This document shows positions 25,472 through 34,243 of a DNA stretch of 64,000 nt, piece by piece (position 1 is the stretch's first letter; the number at the start of each line of letters is the position of its first letter). Source of the stretch: Actinobacteria bacterium IMCC26207 (GTDB taxonomy: Bacteria > Actinomycetota > Acidimicrobiia > Acidimicrobiales > Microtrichaceae). Location: positions 1-64,000 of the forward strand of contig LCZK01000010.1 of the NCBI GenBank assembly GCA_001025035.1, read 5' to 3'. The position numbers and the translations under genes were made by a program. The notes beneath the pieces are model-generated. The model made no database searches. It worked only from the letters and a program-made list of their open reading frames with translations, and was not told where the DNA came from.

Positions 25472-27229
25472 GTGCCACGTCATCTGATAACTAGTGCCCT
25501 GCCATATATCAACGGCGTGAAGCACCTTGGAAACTTGGTGGGGTCGATGCTGCCCGCCGACGTGTATGCGCGTTACCTGCGGCAATCTGGCGAAGAAGTG
25601 CTCTTTGTTTGCGCGACGGACGAGCACGGAACGCCAGCCGAACTGGCAGCTGCCGCCGCAGGCCAAGCAGTAGATGAGTATTGCGCCGAACAGCACGAGG
25701 TGCAGCGAGAACTCTGCGAACAGTTCGGGCTGTCTTGGGACTGGTTTGGCCGCACCTCTCGGCCGCAGAACTATGAACTAACCAATCACTTCGCCCGCAG
25801 GCTGCGCTCAGAGGGGTTCTGCGAAATCCGATCTACTGAACAGGTCTATTCGCTTACAGACCAAAGGTTCCTACCCGATCGATATGTGGTGGGAACCTGC
25901 CCAAATTGTGGTTATGAACGGGCAAGGGGTGATCAGTGCGAGAGCTGTGGCAAGCCTCTTGAACCAGTTGATCTGATCGACCCTAGGTCTGCCATCTCTG
26001 GATCAGCAGATCTTGAAGTCCGCAGTAGTAACCATGTTTTCCTGCGGCAAGAAGCTCTAGCTGATCGCATTCGCGAGTGGGTTGATACCAAAGACTCTTG
26101 GCCGTCTCAGACCCGCTCCATTGCATACAAATGGCTCGATGAGGGTTTGCGTGACCGTGGGATTACCAGAGACTTGGCCTGGGGTATCCCCGTTGATCCA
26201 GATGACTTCCCAGAGGTAGCTGGCAAGGTTTGGTACGTCTGGTTTGATGCCCCGATTGGCTATCTAGCGGCTGTTCGCGAATGGGCCGATGCAGGGTGCG
26301 GTGGTGAGGACCCACAAGCCGAGTTTGACTCCTGGTGGCGCCTCGATTCTGGCGCCGACCAGGTGGAGTACACCCAGTTCATGGGCAAGGACAACGTTCC
26401 GTTCCACACCCTGAGTTTTCCCGCCACGCTTTTGGGGTCGGGCGAGCCTTGGAAGTTGGTCGATAGGCTCAAGTCTTTTAATTGGCTGACCTACTACGGC
26501 GGCAAGTTCTCAACCTCGGATCACCGGGGAGTCTTTATGTCGGATGCGCTTGAGTTGCTTCCCGCTGATTACTGGCGCTGGTACCTGATGTCCAACGCTC
26601 CAGAGTCAGACGACTCAAGCTTTACCTGGGAGTTGTTTGGATCGGCAGTAAACAAAGAACTCGTCGGCACTTTTGGAAACCTAGTGAACCGAACTGTCAC
26701 CCAAGTCGAGCGACACTTCGAGAGTTGCGTGCCGGATGGCGGAGAACCAGAAACGGAAGAAGCCGAGCTTTCAGCGGCAGTCCAGCAACGACTCGAGGAG
26801 TACTTGGGCTTCCTTGATGCGCTTGAGTTCAGAAAAGCTGCTGCTTCGCTCCGAGCACTGTGGTCACTCGGAAACGGCTACCTAGAGACTCGTGAGCCTT
26901 GGAAGACCATCAAGGTTGACCCGGCTCGAACTGCTTGCACCCTTCGAACGGCACTTGAGTTACTAGTCGTATGCGCTGTGGCCTCTGAACCATTTGTTCC
27001 TGCTGCCGCTGCCAAATTGCAGGGGGCATTCCCCACTGTGAACTGGGAGGACCTTCGACTCAAAGCGGACCTAGCAAGCCGGAACCATCTGCAGCCCGGC
27101 GATACCATCAAGTCGCCCGGGTTGCTCTTTGCTAAATTGCCTGCCGAGCAGTTGGAGGAGTGGGAACAGCGCTTTGGGGGCAACTCGAGCGACGGGACAA
27201 CCGCTGAATCAGACAAGGTAGAGCCGTGA
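25472..27229 (+). CDS. metG: Methionyl-tRNA synthetase
   Basis: A class I aminoacyl-tRNA synthetase that charges tRNA-Met. The HIGH-type signature appears as the HLGN of NGVKHLGNLVGS, the zinc knuckle as CPNC-X9-CESC (about residues 149-164), and the KMSKS-type loop as GKFSTSD. The anticodon-binding helical domain occupies about 390-540. At 585 residues it lacks the C-terminal EMAP-like dimerisation domain of the long form. Start GTG 25472 follows GGAG by 5 nt. The stop overlaps the next gene by GTGA. Confidence 0.96.
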   Translation: MPRHLITSALPYINGVKHLGNLVGSMLPADVYARYLRQSGEEVLFVCATDEHGTPAELAAAAAGQAVDEYCAEQHEVQRELCEQFGLSWDWFGRTSRPQNYELTNHFARRLRSEGFCEIRSTEQVYSLTDQRFLPDRYVVGTCPNCGYERARGDQCESCGKPLEPVDLIDPRSAISGSADLEVRSSNHVFLRQEALADRIREWVDTKDSWPSQTRSIAYKWLDEGLRDRGITRDLAWGIPVDPDDFPEVAGKVWYVWFDAPIGYLAAVREWADAGCGGEDPQAEFDSWWRLDSGADQVEYTQFMGKDNVPFHTLSFPATLLGSGEPWKLVDRLKSFNWLTYYGGKFSTSDHRGVFMSDALELLPADYWRWYLMSNAPESDDSSFTWELFGSAVNKELVGTFGNLVNRTVTQVERHFESCVPDGGEPETEEAELSAAVQQRLEEYLGFLDALEFRKAAASLRALWSLGNGYLETREPWKTIKVDPARTACTLRTALELLVVCAVASEPFVPAAAAKLQGAFPTVNWEDLRLKADLASRNHLQPGDTIKSPGLLFAKLPAEQLEEWEQRFGGNSSDGTTAESDKVEP

Positions 27230-28077
27230 ACTTTGCAGCCGCATCCAAGCATCTCGGTAAGCAGGGCGGAAGATTCTTGCTGCTTGCGCTAGTCATTGTT
27301 GCGACGGGGGTTGGACTCGGCCTTGCCGCCGGATACCCCGTGAGTCGCATTCAGTTCCAAGACTCCGATGCGGTGCGCCTTGATCAGGCGAGATTGGCCG
27401 GCAAAGTGGACCCCGAGCTTGCGCTCACTGCCCAGAATGATCTTGCAGTGGGCTGGGAAGCTGGGGACCCGGCGCTGAGCTCATTCGGCCTGCTCGGATC
27501 TGATTTTTGTGGAGAGACCGTCGAACTACCCACTGAGGTTTCGCCCAAGATCACAGCCGTGTTTGCAAAGCCGGCGGACTCCTCAGTTCTGATCTCTGAA
27601 GCTGTGCGAGTTGAGGATTGGCAGTCGGCCACTGAATACATAGATTCGGTCAGCAAGGCACTGAGTAAGTGCGATCAGTTCTATCGAACAGACTTGGCAG
27701 GAAATCGACTCCAGGTAGAGATCAAGCCGGGTCTCGGCGAAGACCCGATCACGGACCAGGTCTCACGAAGATTTGTTGCAAGCGATGGTTCCAATGTGCA
27801 GGTCTGGTCGATGATGGCAATAGGCGACGTCATCGTGGCAACGGATTATCTGGGACCAGCTGCTCCACAAAAGTCGCTGCTGCGCGACCTTGAGAAGAAG
27901 ATCCTTCTGCGAGTTGCTCCCGAGAACTTTGCCCTTGGTGGGGCCAGTGCGACAAGCATTCCTTCTACGGTTTCACCCGAAGGGTCACCCACCACGGTCT
28001 TAGAAGGTGGTGCGGCTGATGAATCCTCCGGTGATCAGCCAGCAAGCAGCGAAAGTTCAACAACGCTTCCGGGCTAG
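27226..28077 (+). CDS. Membrane-anchored protein of unknown function
   Basis: 283 residues. One transmembrane helix at about 17-36 follows a basic N-terminus, suggesting an inside N-terminus and an exposed bulk. The exposed part has three cysteines. The last 45 residues are a Ser/Thr/Pro/Gly-rich tail. No family recognised. The GTG start overlaps the metG stop, so it depends on metG transcription. It converges on the PIG-L gene with a 67-nt gap. Confidence 0.65.
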   Translation: MNFAAASKHLGKQGGRFLLLALVIVATGVGLGLAAGYPVSRIQFQDSDAVRLDQARLAGKVDPELALTAQNDLAVGWEAGDPALSSFGLLGSDFCGETVELPTEVSPKITAVFAKPADSSVLISEAVRVEDWQSATEYIDSVSKALSKCDQFYRTDLAGNRLQVEIKPGLGEDPITDQVSRRFVASDGSNVQVWSMMAIGDVIVATDYLGPAAPQKSLLRDLEKKILLRVAPENFALGGASATSIPSTVSPEGSPTTVLEGGAADESSGDQPASSESSTTLPG

Positions 28078-28144
28078 CAGAACGCACTGACTGCAACGAC
28101 TCGAACAAGTGCACCGCAGGACAGAACAGAGCGCGCCTGCAGCG

Positions 28145-28939
28145 CTAAAGCTGTTCGGTGAGCAAGTGAAACTGCTGAGCAAGGGGCACAGAGGCCCACT
28201 GACCTAAGCGCTCATGTCGTTCGAGCTGTTCTATTCGGAACTGCTGAAGTGGGTCAGCAGCAGCGGACTTGTACAGATGAGTGGTCTCGATCTGGCTCTC
28301 ATGGGCTAGTAGAGCGTCAATTTGAAGCTGTAGATCTTGCTTAGAAATCGTCTCAGCATGGTTGGGCTGATCGGGTTCGAAGAGGAGTAACGCCTCCGGG
28401 CGATGAGGCGTGATTCCGTCCACGAGTTGCTCGGGATGAAAGAAGGGATCGCGAGCCGCCACGATTCCTTCAATGCAGAGCCGGCCGGCGGCAGCGTGAT
28501 CTGGGTGAAGTCGGTAACGCTTCCACGGGTCATGACCCAAGATGACTTCGGGCTTGAGCCGGCGAATAATTGCAGACACCTGCGCACGGGTCTCTCGGTC
28601 GGAATTCAGTTCGCCATCAATCTTCCCGAGGAACACCACTCCTGTTCCTCCCAAAATGGTTGCCGCTGTGCGCTGTTCCGCCTTGCGTACTTCAACAAGT
28701 ACAGACTGATCCATGCCTCGGTCCCAAGTTCCCTTCGACCCGTCGGTTAGCACTAAGTGATGCACGGTGCAGCCTGCACGCGCCCACTTTGCAAGCGTGG
28801 CTCCGCAATGAAACTCTGCATCGTCCGGGTGCGCGACGATCACTAAAGCCGACTTTGGTGGAGGCAAGTCGATGGTGATCCGTTCGCCTGCTGGCCCAGT
28901 GAAAAGTTGCTGTGCATCCACCCTGTTGCTGTCGTTCAT
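28145..28939 (-). CDS. PIG-L family N-acetyl-sugar deacetylase
   Basis: 264 residues of the LmbE/PIG-L zinc deacetylase family. It has AHPDDAEFHCG (H37, D39, D40) and the distal HPDH (H145, H148), the zinc ligands and catalytic base. Family members include MshB (mycothiol), BshB and Mca amidase. Without close comparison the substrate is undecided; an MshB/Mca role in mycothiol metabolism would suit an actinobacterium. It overlaps cofC by 4 nt, so the two are translated together. Confidence 0.85.
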   Translation of the reverse strand: MNDSNRVDAQQLFTGPAGERITIDLPPPKSALVIVAHPDDAEFHCGATLAKWARAGCTVHHLVLTDGSKGTWDRGMDQSVLVEVRKAEQRTAATILGGTGVVFLGKIDGELNSDRETRAQVSAIIRRLKPEVILGHDPWKRYRLHPDHAAAGRLCIEGIVAARDPFFHPEQLVDGITPHRPEALLLFEPDQPNHAETISKQDLQLQIDALLAHESQIETTHLYKSAAADPLQQFRIEQLERHERLGQWASVPLAQQFHLLTEQL

Positions 28940-29604
28940 TCTGTTTGCTGCCTTTCAGTCTGCGGTGGCGCCAACGAGAGGTTCGCTGCCGAGATCCTGC
29001 CCTGTGCAAGCAGAGGAGAACTCCCCTCGAAGCCGTCGGGTACCTGCAAGTCCTCGGGTTCGTCAACATCCCAACTGAGAGATGCAGACTGCTCGACACG
29101 CAGGCTAAGCCCTTGCTCTGTGGCCTCCTGTTGGTGGCGAGCGAATGAACCAGCACCGTATGAAAAGGTAAATCCGCATCCAGTAGGAACCGAGATCACG
29201 TTGGTGCCTTGAGAACGTCGATCTGCCACCAGAATTACTTCGTTCGGGTCGGCAAGTGCGAGAGCAGCAAGGTTTCGGGCAAATGGCAGATCCGCATGGC
29301 ACACAACAACTCGCTGCATACTTTGTGCCTGAAGACGATCAACTGCTTCTTGAACTGCGCCATTGAGGTCTCGCCCAGGAGTCCACTGAACCTTCGCCCC
29401 GACTGACTCTGCCCAACTTGCTACCTCCTCATCCTCGCAGACAACAAAGGTTGGAAGCGGCGCCGAGGAACTCACCACGATGCCAGCCATGGCTCGAGCA
29501 AGTTCAGCACGCTCAAGATTGCTGAGCACAGAAGCTAGGCGCAGCTTGGCCTGTGAAAACGCTTTGACGGGAATGAGCACACAGGAGGAGGTCGCTGACG
29601 GCAC
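28936..29604 (-). CDS. cofC: F420 biosynthesis guanylyltransferase CofC/FbiD
   Basis: A nucleotidyltransferase of 222 residues that activates phosphoenolpyruvate or 2-phospholactate with GTP to make the F420 side-chain precursor. LIPVKAFSQAKLRLA at the N-terminus, VVCHADLPFA and the acidic WDVDEPEDL are family marks. GTG 29604 is preceded by TACACT exactly 6 nt upstream, indicating a leaderless transcript. Divergent from gpsA. Its presence implies F420-dependent enzymes in this organism. Confidence 0.9.
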   Translation of the reverse strand: MPSATSSCVLIPVKAFSQAKLRLASVLSNLERAELARAMAGIVVSSSAPLPTFVVCEDEEVASWAESVGAKVQWTPGRDLNGAVQEAVDRLQAQSMQRVVVCHADLPFARNLAALALADPNEVILVADRRSQGTNVISVPTGCGFTFSYGAGSFARHQQEATEQGLSLRVEQSASLSWDVDEPEDLQVPDGFEGSSPLLAQGRISAANLSLAPPQTERQQTE

Positions 29605-29610
29605 TCGCTT

Positions 29611-29616
29611 AGTGTA
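29611..29616 (-). promoter_or_regulatory. -10 hexamer for leaderless cofC
   Basis: On the minus strand TACACT-AAGCGA-GTG: the hexamer ends 6 nt before the start codon, with no ribosome site. The same hexamer and spacing precede dnaE2. Confidence 0.6.
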
Positions 29617-29727
29617 GGCATTCGATGAGTGGCCTGAGCTGCAGCGGAGTCACAGGCTTGGCCAGATCACAGCAGCAAAGGCGCAACTTGGAGCAGTTCG
29701 ACTCTTCATCCGAAGAACCGTTCGACC

Positions 29728-29733
29728 TAGAGT
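29728..29733 (+). promoter_or_regulatory. -10 hexamer for leaderless gpsA
   Basis: TAGAGT-CTGGCG-GTG: 6-nt spacing to the start codon and no Shine-Dalgarno. Confidence 0.5.
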
Positions 29734-29739
29734 CTGGCG

Positions 29740-30750
29740 GTGGATATTTCTGTAGCAGTCATCGGCGGCGGATCTTGGGGCACCACGGTGGCCCACCTTG
29801 CGGCCCACCAAGTTCCGACAGTGTTATGGGCGCGCAGGAGTGAACTCGCAGCCGAGATCAACGAGCAGCATTCCAACGAGCGCTATCTACCCGGCTACAA
29901 ACTGCATCCGGCGCTGAGGTCCACGACTGACTTGGCCGAAGCTGTGGAGCAAGCCGATGTGATTGTTATGGGAGTTCCCTCACAAGGGTTTCGCTCTGCT
30001 TTAGAACTGGTAGCCCCGCATGTTCGTGCTTGGGTTCCGATCGTCTCACTGACGAAGGGCCTAGAGCAGGGCACCCGGCTGCGCATGACTCAACTTATTA
30101 ACGAAGTGCTGCCCGGACATCCAGCTGCAGTTCTGACAGGACCGAATCTTGCCAAGGAAATTCTGGCTGGCCACGCCGCTGCTGCCGTCATTGCTACCCC
30201 TGACCCTGTCGTAGCTGATTGTCTGCAACGCATCTTTCATATGAATCTGTTTCGGATTTACACGAACCCTGATGTGATCGGATGTGAGGTAGCCGGCGCG
30301 CTCAAGAATGTGATTGCCATCGCAGCAGGAATGGCTGATGGTCTTGGAGCTGGAGACAACACGAAGTCAGCGGTGATCACTCGCGGTCTAGCTGAACTGT
30401 CGCGACTCGGTGAAGCGATGGGCGGACAGTTCGCGACCTTTGCCGGGTTGGCTGGAATGGGAGACCTACTTGCTACCTGCATGTCCCAGCAGAGCCGGAA
30501 TCGCTTTGTGGGCGAGCAACTAGGTCAGGGGCGCAGTATCGACGAGATCATCGCCGATATGAACATGGTGGCCGAGGGAGTCAAGACCAGCCGAGTGGTA
30601 ATGGAACTCGCTGAGGAATACGGAGTGGAGATGGCGATTGCCTCCGAGGTTTTTGCCGTCTGTCACGAAGGGGCGAGCGCTCAGGATGCCTATCGCGGTT
30701 TGATTCGACGCGAATCGAGCGGCCCTGAGTACCCGTCACTCAGTTACTAG
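29740..30750 (+). CDS. gpsA: Glycerol-3-phosphate dehydrogenase [NAD(P)+]
   Basis: Reduces dihydroxyacetone phosphate to sn-glycerol-3-phosphate for phospholipid synthesis. The N-terminal Rossmann motif is VIGGGSWGTTVA. The catalytic-domain segments are LTGPNLAKEI, GALKNVIAIAAGMADGLG and ITRGLAEL...FAGLAGMGDLLATC, with the expected Lys in GALKN. The length of 336 residues is normal. Start GTG 29740 fits the leaderless pattern. The next gene follows after 72 nt. Confidence 0.96.
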   Translation: MDISVAVIGGGSWGTTVAHLAAHQVPTVLWARRSELAAEINEQHSNERYLPGYKLHPALRSTTDLAEAVEQADVIVMGVPSQGFRSALELVAPHVRAWVPIVSLTKGLEQGTRLRMTQLINEVLPGHPAAVLTGPNLAKEILAGHAAAAVIATPDPVVADCLQRIFHMNLFRIYTNPDVIGCEVAGALKNVIAIAAGMADGLGAGDNTKSAVITRGLAELSRLGEAMGGQFATFAGLAGMGDLLATCMSQQSRNRFVGEQLGQGRSIDEIIADMNMVAEGVKTSRVVMELAEEYGVEMAIASEVFAVCHEGASAQDAYRGLIRRESSGPEYPSLSY

Positions 30751-30822
30751 TGCGCTAGTAAGCAGTCGAATTTCACGGGTCGAGTTGCAGGACCCGGACT
30801 ACCTGCTTCTACCCTCTCATGC

Positions 30823-32901
30823 GTGGCCAACAATACTGACCCTTCTTCTTCCTCCTCTGGAGCCTCTACCGAGCAAAATCCGCTAGATGAATCTCAGGGT
30901 GAGAGCGCAGGGTTGCCAGCGAAAAGTAGTGTCGAAATTCCTTCAAGGATTGAGCCTTATGCGCTATCAAGGGCGGCTGCGAATGACTCCAGAATTGTCC
31001 GCAACTGGGCGCCTCTAGGAACAGTTGATGCAGGGGCGATTGCTGACTGTGACCCGGCCGGCTTGGTGCAGATGCGCAACGAGACCTGGTGTTTGGACTG
31101 GTGGATCGGCGCAGAGGACCGTTGGCACCATCCCAGCATTGATGCTGCTGTTCGCCAGCGTCGAATCGGCGATTCACCTGTTCTTGAAACAGCTATGCGC
31201 GTACCCGGCGGCGACATTATCCAGCGCGTCTTTGGAGTCCGAGCCACTTCCGCTGTCTCGGACGGAAGCCTCTGGGATGACTCCGCCGTTATCGTCGAGA
31301 TTGAGAACTTGACGGCCGTTCCTGTTGCGCTGGCACTCACAATACGGCCGTATCTGTTGGATGGAATTGGGTCGATTACATCACTCGGCTCAGCGGGTTC
31401 AGTGATCTCGGTAGATGGAGCAGTGGCCGCAGTGCTCTCCAAATCTGTAGCACGCAGAGTTGTGGGCGAACTTGGCACCGTTGCGACTCGTTTGGCAAAC
31501 GCCGATGATGAACAACCCGATGGCACTAGTACCTCGGCGGCAAGTTGCCTCGAAGGTGCCTTTGTAGTGGCGCTGCCACACACAGCCGTGGTGAGAATCC
31601 TGCTTCCACGGTCCACTCGTAATGAGGCTTCTTCGCGAAGCAAAAAGAGTTCCGCACAAAAGCCCGCTCCAACAGCACAGTGGGATGCACCTGATGCAGG
31701 AGCTATCGATGCTGGATGGGCTGCGCACACGAAGCAAGCGGCCCGAGTTGAACTCCCGGATTCAACATTCGATCGGGTAGTCGCTCGTTCTGAGAGCTTG
31801 TTGTTGCTAGCGGCCACCGATGAGTTTTTTGCAGCTTCGGGAACAGCGACAGCGGCTCTGCGTGCAGCGGAACTTTGCGACACCCTTGTGCGCGTGGGTC
31901 TCACTGAGCCTCTTGGACCAATAGCTCGCGCTCTACTCGGCCAGCAGCGCTTGCGGGGATCAATTCGCATGCCAGACCGAAGTGACGCAACAGTTGCACT
32001 CCTGCACGTTTCGGCCCCCTTGCTAGCCGGCAAGCAGCAGGAGTTGTGGGCCGAGGACCTCGTTGGACCAGTAGCGCAGGCAATTCACCGGCTCTCGAAG
32101 GGCCACGGTGTTGCTAGCCCTTCGCTGCTGCGTTCAGCAGTCATCGCCCTTGGCCGGGTTGCCCCCTCGTTACGTGCAGTGGGTCAACCCGAGGTTGCCG
32201 ATGCCGCAGAAGAGCTTGCGAGCAGCCTCTGGGAATCTGTTGGGCTAAGTGCTGCAGCGAGGCCAAGCGAGGGATCGGATTCCGCCAAGCGTTGGATGTT
32301 TGCAGAAGGACTCTCAGCGCGCTCCGCTCTGGCAGCCTCGGACAGCAGTGCGATCACCAGCATTGTTGAACTTTGCCGCATCGGTGATCAGGCAGTGCTC
32401 CCCGATTGCACGGATGCCCAAGACCTTGCATGTGGAGCTATGGCTCTCGATCCTGCGGCTGTTGCAGTCCGTGTGGGTGCCATCTTGGACCTTGCTCTGA
32501 TCGAGGAACCCACGGGGCTCGTCATCTTGCCGGTCTGGTCGGACTCTTGGTTCGGGTCACCTGTTGAAGCTCACGGGTTGCGCACACGCTGGGGTGTGGC
32601 CTCGTTTGCTCTTCGTTGGCATGGGGAACGCCCAGCTTTACTGTGGGAGGTGATCCCCGGTTCAGGAGTTGATCCGACTGGGTCAGGACCGCAGTTCACA
32701 GCTCCTGGGCTAGATCCAAGCTGGTCGGCAACTGGATGGACTGGCGAAGCGCTCTTGGCCCCGATGGGTCCGGTTGTGGTTGCGAGTCAGCCGGAGGCTG
32801 CTAGCAGCACCGATGATCAGACTGGTCCTGCTCAGAGCGCTCCTGAGACTGCTGCGAATCCTCAGGTGGAGGCCCCTCGCGAGGGTGATTCCTTCACCTG
32901 A
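30823..32901 (+). CDS. Large protein of unknown function, possibly glycoside-hydrolase-like
   Basis: 692 residues. The N-terminal 40 residues are low complexity. The next 300 or so are beta-rich, including NETWCLDWWIGAEDRWHHPS and IENLTAVPVALALTIRPYLL, the kind of stretch seen in the beta-sandwich domains of glycosidases. The middle and C-terminal parts are helical and Ala/Leu-rich, consistent with an alpha-toroid. The tail is acidic and disordered. No catalytic motif can be named. GTG 30823 has TACCCT 7 nt upstream. It converges with the P450 gene, overlapping by 40 nt. Confidence 0.65.
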   Translation: MANNTDPSSSSSGASTEQNPLDESQGESAGLPAKSSVEIPSRIEPYALSRAAANDSRIVRNWAPLGTVDAGAIADCDPAGLVQMRNETWCLDWWIGAEDRWHHPSIDAAVRQRRIGDSPVLETAMRVPGGDIIQRVFGVRATSAVSDGSLWDDSAVIVEIENLTAVPVALALTIRPYLLDGIGSITSLGSAGSVISVDGAVAAVLSKSVARRVVGELGTVATRLANADDEQPDGTSTSAASCLEGAFVVALPHTAVVRILLPRSTRNEASSRSKKSSAQKPAPTAQWDAPDAGAIDAGWAAHTKQAARVELPDSTFDRVVARSESLLLLAATDEFFAASGTATAALRAAELCDTLVRVGLTEPLGPIARALLGQQRLRGSIRMPDRSDATVALLHVSAPLLAGKQQELWAEDLVGPVAQAIHRLSKGHGVASPSLLRSAVIALGRVAPSLRAVGQPEVADAAEELASSLWESVGLSAAARPSEGSDSAKRWMFAEGLSARSALAASDSSAITSIVELCRIGDQAVLPDCTDAQDLACGAMALDPAAVAVRVGAILDLALIEEPTGLVILPVWSDSWFGSPVEAHGLRTRWGVASFALRWHGERPALLWEVIPGSGVDPTGSGPQFTAPGLDPSWSATGWTGEALLAPMGPVVVASQPEAASSTDDQTGPAQSAPETAANPQVEAPREGDSFT

Positions 32902-34127
32902 ATCGGCAGCGATTCAAGTCCGCGAAGGGTAAAGCTCGGTCGGAAAGTTGGCACACCTTCGGGCAGGGCCGCCGGATCGAGCGTCATCTCGGAAAATCGC
33001 TCGAACAGGGAGCGAAAAACAATCTCCCCTTCTGCGCGAGCTAGGTGAGCGCCGAGGCAGTGATGGCCTCCCCATCCGAAGCTGAGCGGCTGCGGGGCAT
33101 CGGGGCTAACGAAGCGGGCGATGTCAAACTTTTCGCCTTGGGGGTAGACGTCTGAGTCGCGGTTTCCGCAGCTTTGCAACACGATGAACGATCCACCCCT
33201 TGGGTGCAGTTCTCCAAAGAGTTCAACAGGCTCAAGGGCCACTCGGACATTCATCTGCACTGGTGAGTCAGCGCGAAGCATTTCCAGAATGGCCGGAGCC
33301 AACAGGGCGGGTTCGCTGCGCAGGCGTTCCACCTGCTCTGGGTTATTGAGTAACAGAAGCAGCCCGTTTCCAATCAGGTTTGACGTGGTTTCAAACCCGG
33401 CGGCATACAACAGCACGGTATTGGTGATCAGTTCTTCAATAGAGAGTTTGTCGCCGGCCTCTTCAACCTGAATGAGCGCGCTCAGCAACAGATCGTCAGG
33501 GTTGGCCCGCTTCTCTTCAACCAGTTCAAGAAAATACATAGCGATTTCGATACCCGCTGCCTCACCCTGAGCTGTTAATTCTGGGGTTGAGGCAGGGTCG
33601 ATGAGCGCCGTGAGGGAGCGAACTAACGGAAGGATGTGTTCGTTTCCCTCTTTGGGTACACCGAGGAGTTCGCTAATCACGGCTACGGGGTACGGGACAG
33701 CAAGATCGGCCATCACGTCGCCTCCGCCCTGATCCACAAATCGGTCGAGCACCGGCAGCAGCAAGTTCTCGATGGTTGGGCGGAGTTCTTCGACTCTGCG
33801 GGGAGTAAACGCCCGGCTCACCAGAGAACGAATCCGGGTATGGTCGGGTGGGTTGAGCAACAACATCGTCGAGGTGTCTTCAGCAACCCGTCGCTCGTTT
33901 CCAGCAATCGAAAGCGGCAAGTCCATATCTGCCTCAGCCCGACCAAGCTTGGGGTGGCGAAGCACCTCTAGACAATCCTTATAGCTCGTGAGAACGATTG
34001 CACCAGCTTCGCTGCGCCACCGTCCCGGAGACTCACGCAGTTGGCTGTAAACGGGGTACGGGTCTTGCCTTCCCTCATTCGTCTGAATCGTGTAATTCAG
34101 AAGCTCATCGGCTTGTGCAGGTGTCAT
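32862..34127 (-). CDS. Cytochrome P450
   Basis: A soluble bacterial P450 of 421 residues. The oxygen-activating I-helix motif is AAGFETTSN, the K-helix ExxR is EMLR, and the haem-ligand loop is FGWGGHHCLGAHLARAE with the cysteine at about residue 357. All essential motifs are present. The substrate is unknown and no ferredoxin or reductase is adjacent. ATG 34127 is preferred (GAGAG upstream, homology begins soon after); the frame reaches 34151. Confidence 0.93.
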   Translation of the reverse strand: MTPAQADELLNYTIQTNEGRQDPYPVYSQLRESPGRWRSEAGAIVLTSYKDCLEVLRHPKLGRAEADMDLPLSIAGNERRVAEDTSTMLLLNPPDHTRIRSLVSRAFTPRRVEELRPTIENLLLPVLDRFVDQGGGDVMADLAVPYPVAVISELLGVPKEGNEHILPLVRSLTALIDPASTPELTAQGEAAGIEIAMYFLELVEEKRANPDDLLLSALIQVEEAGDKLSIEELITNTVLLYAAGFETTSNLIGNGLLLLLNNPEQVERLRSEPALLAPAILEMLRADSPVQMNVRVALEPVELFGELHPRGGSFIVLQSCGNRDSDVYPQGEKFDIARFVSPDAPQPLSFGWGGHHCLGAHLARAEGEIVFRSLFERFSEMTLDPAALPEGVPTFRPSFTLRGLESLPIQVKESPSRGAST

Positions 34128-34243
34128 GAAAGAACTCTCGGGCATGAACACAGGATGTCACGTGCGCCTGGGTGATCGCATGACAGCAATTCAAAGGAGT
34201 CGCACGAGGAGTGTGAGGCGAAGTCCTTTTTGCAATCCTGCGG

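Noticed and set aside
28101..28116. A third SOS-box-like site (TCGAAC-AAGT-GCACCG)
   Set aside because: Only the left half matches, and it lies between convergent gene ends where no promoter is needed.
30957..32033. Long minus-strand ORF (358 codons) opposite the 692-residue protein
   Set aside because: Its Ser/Arg/Ala-rich composition is typical of an antisense shadow; the plus-strand gene continues well past both ends.
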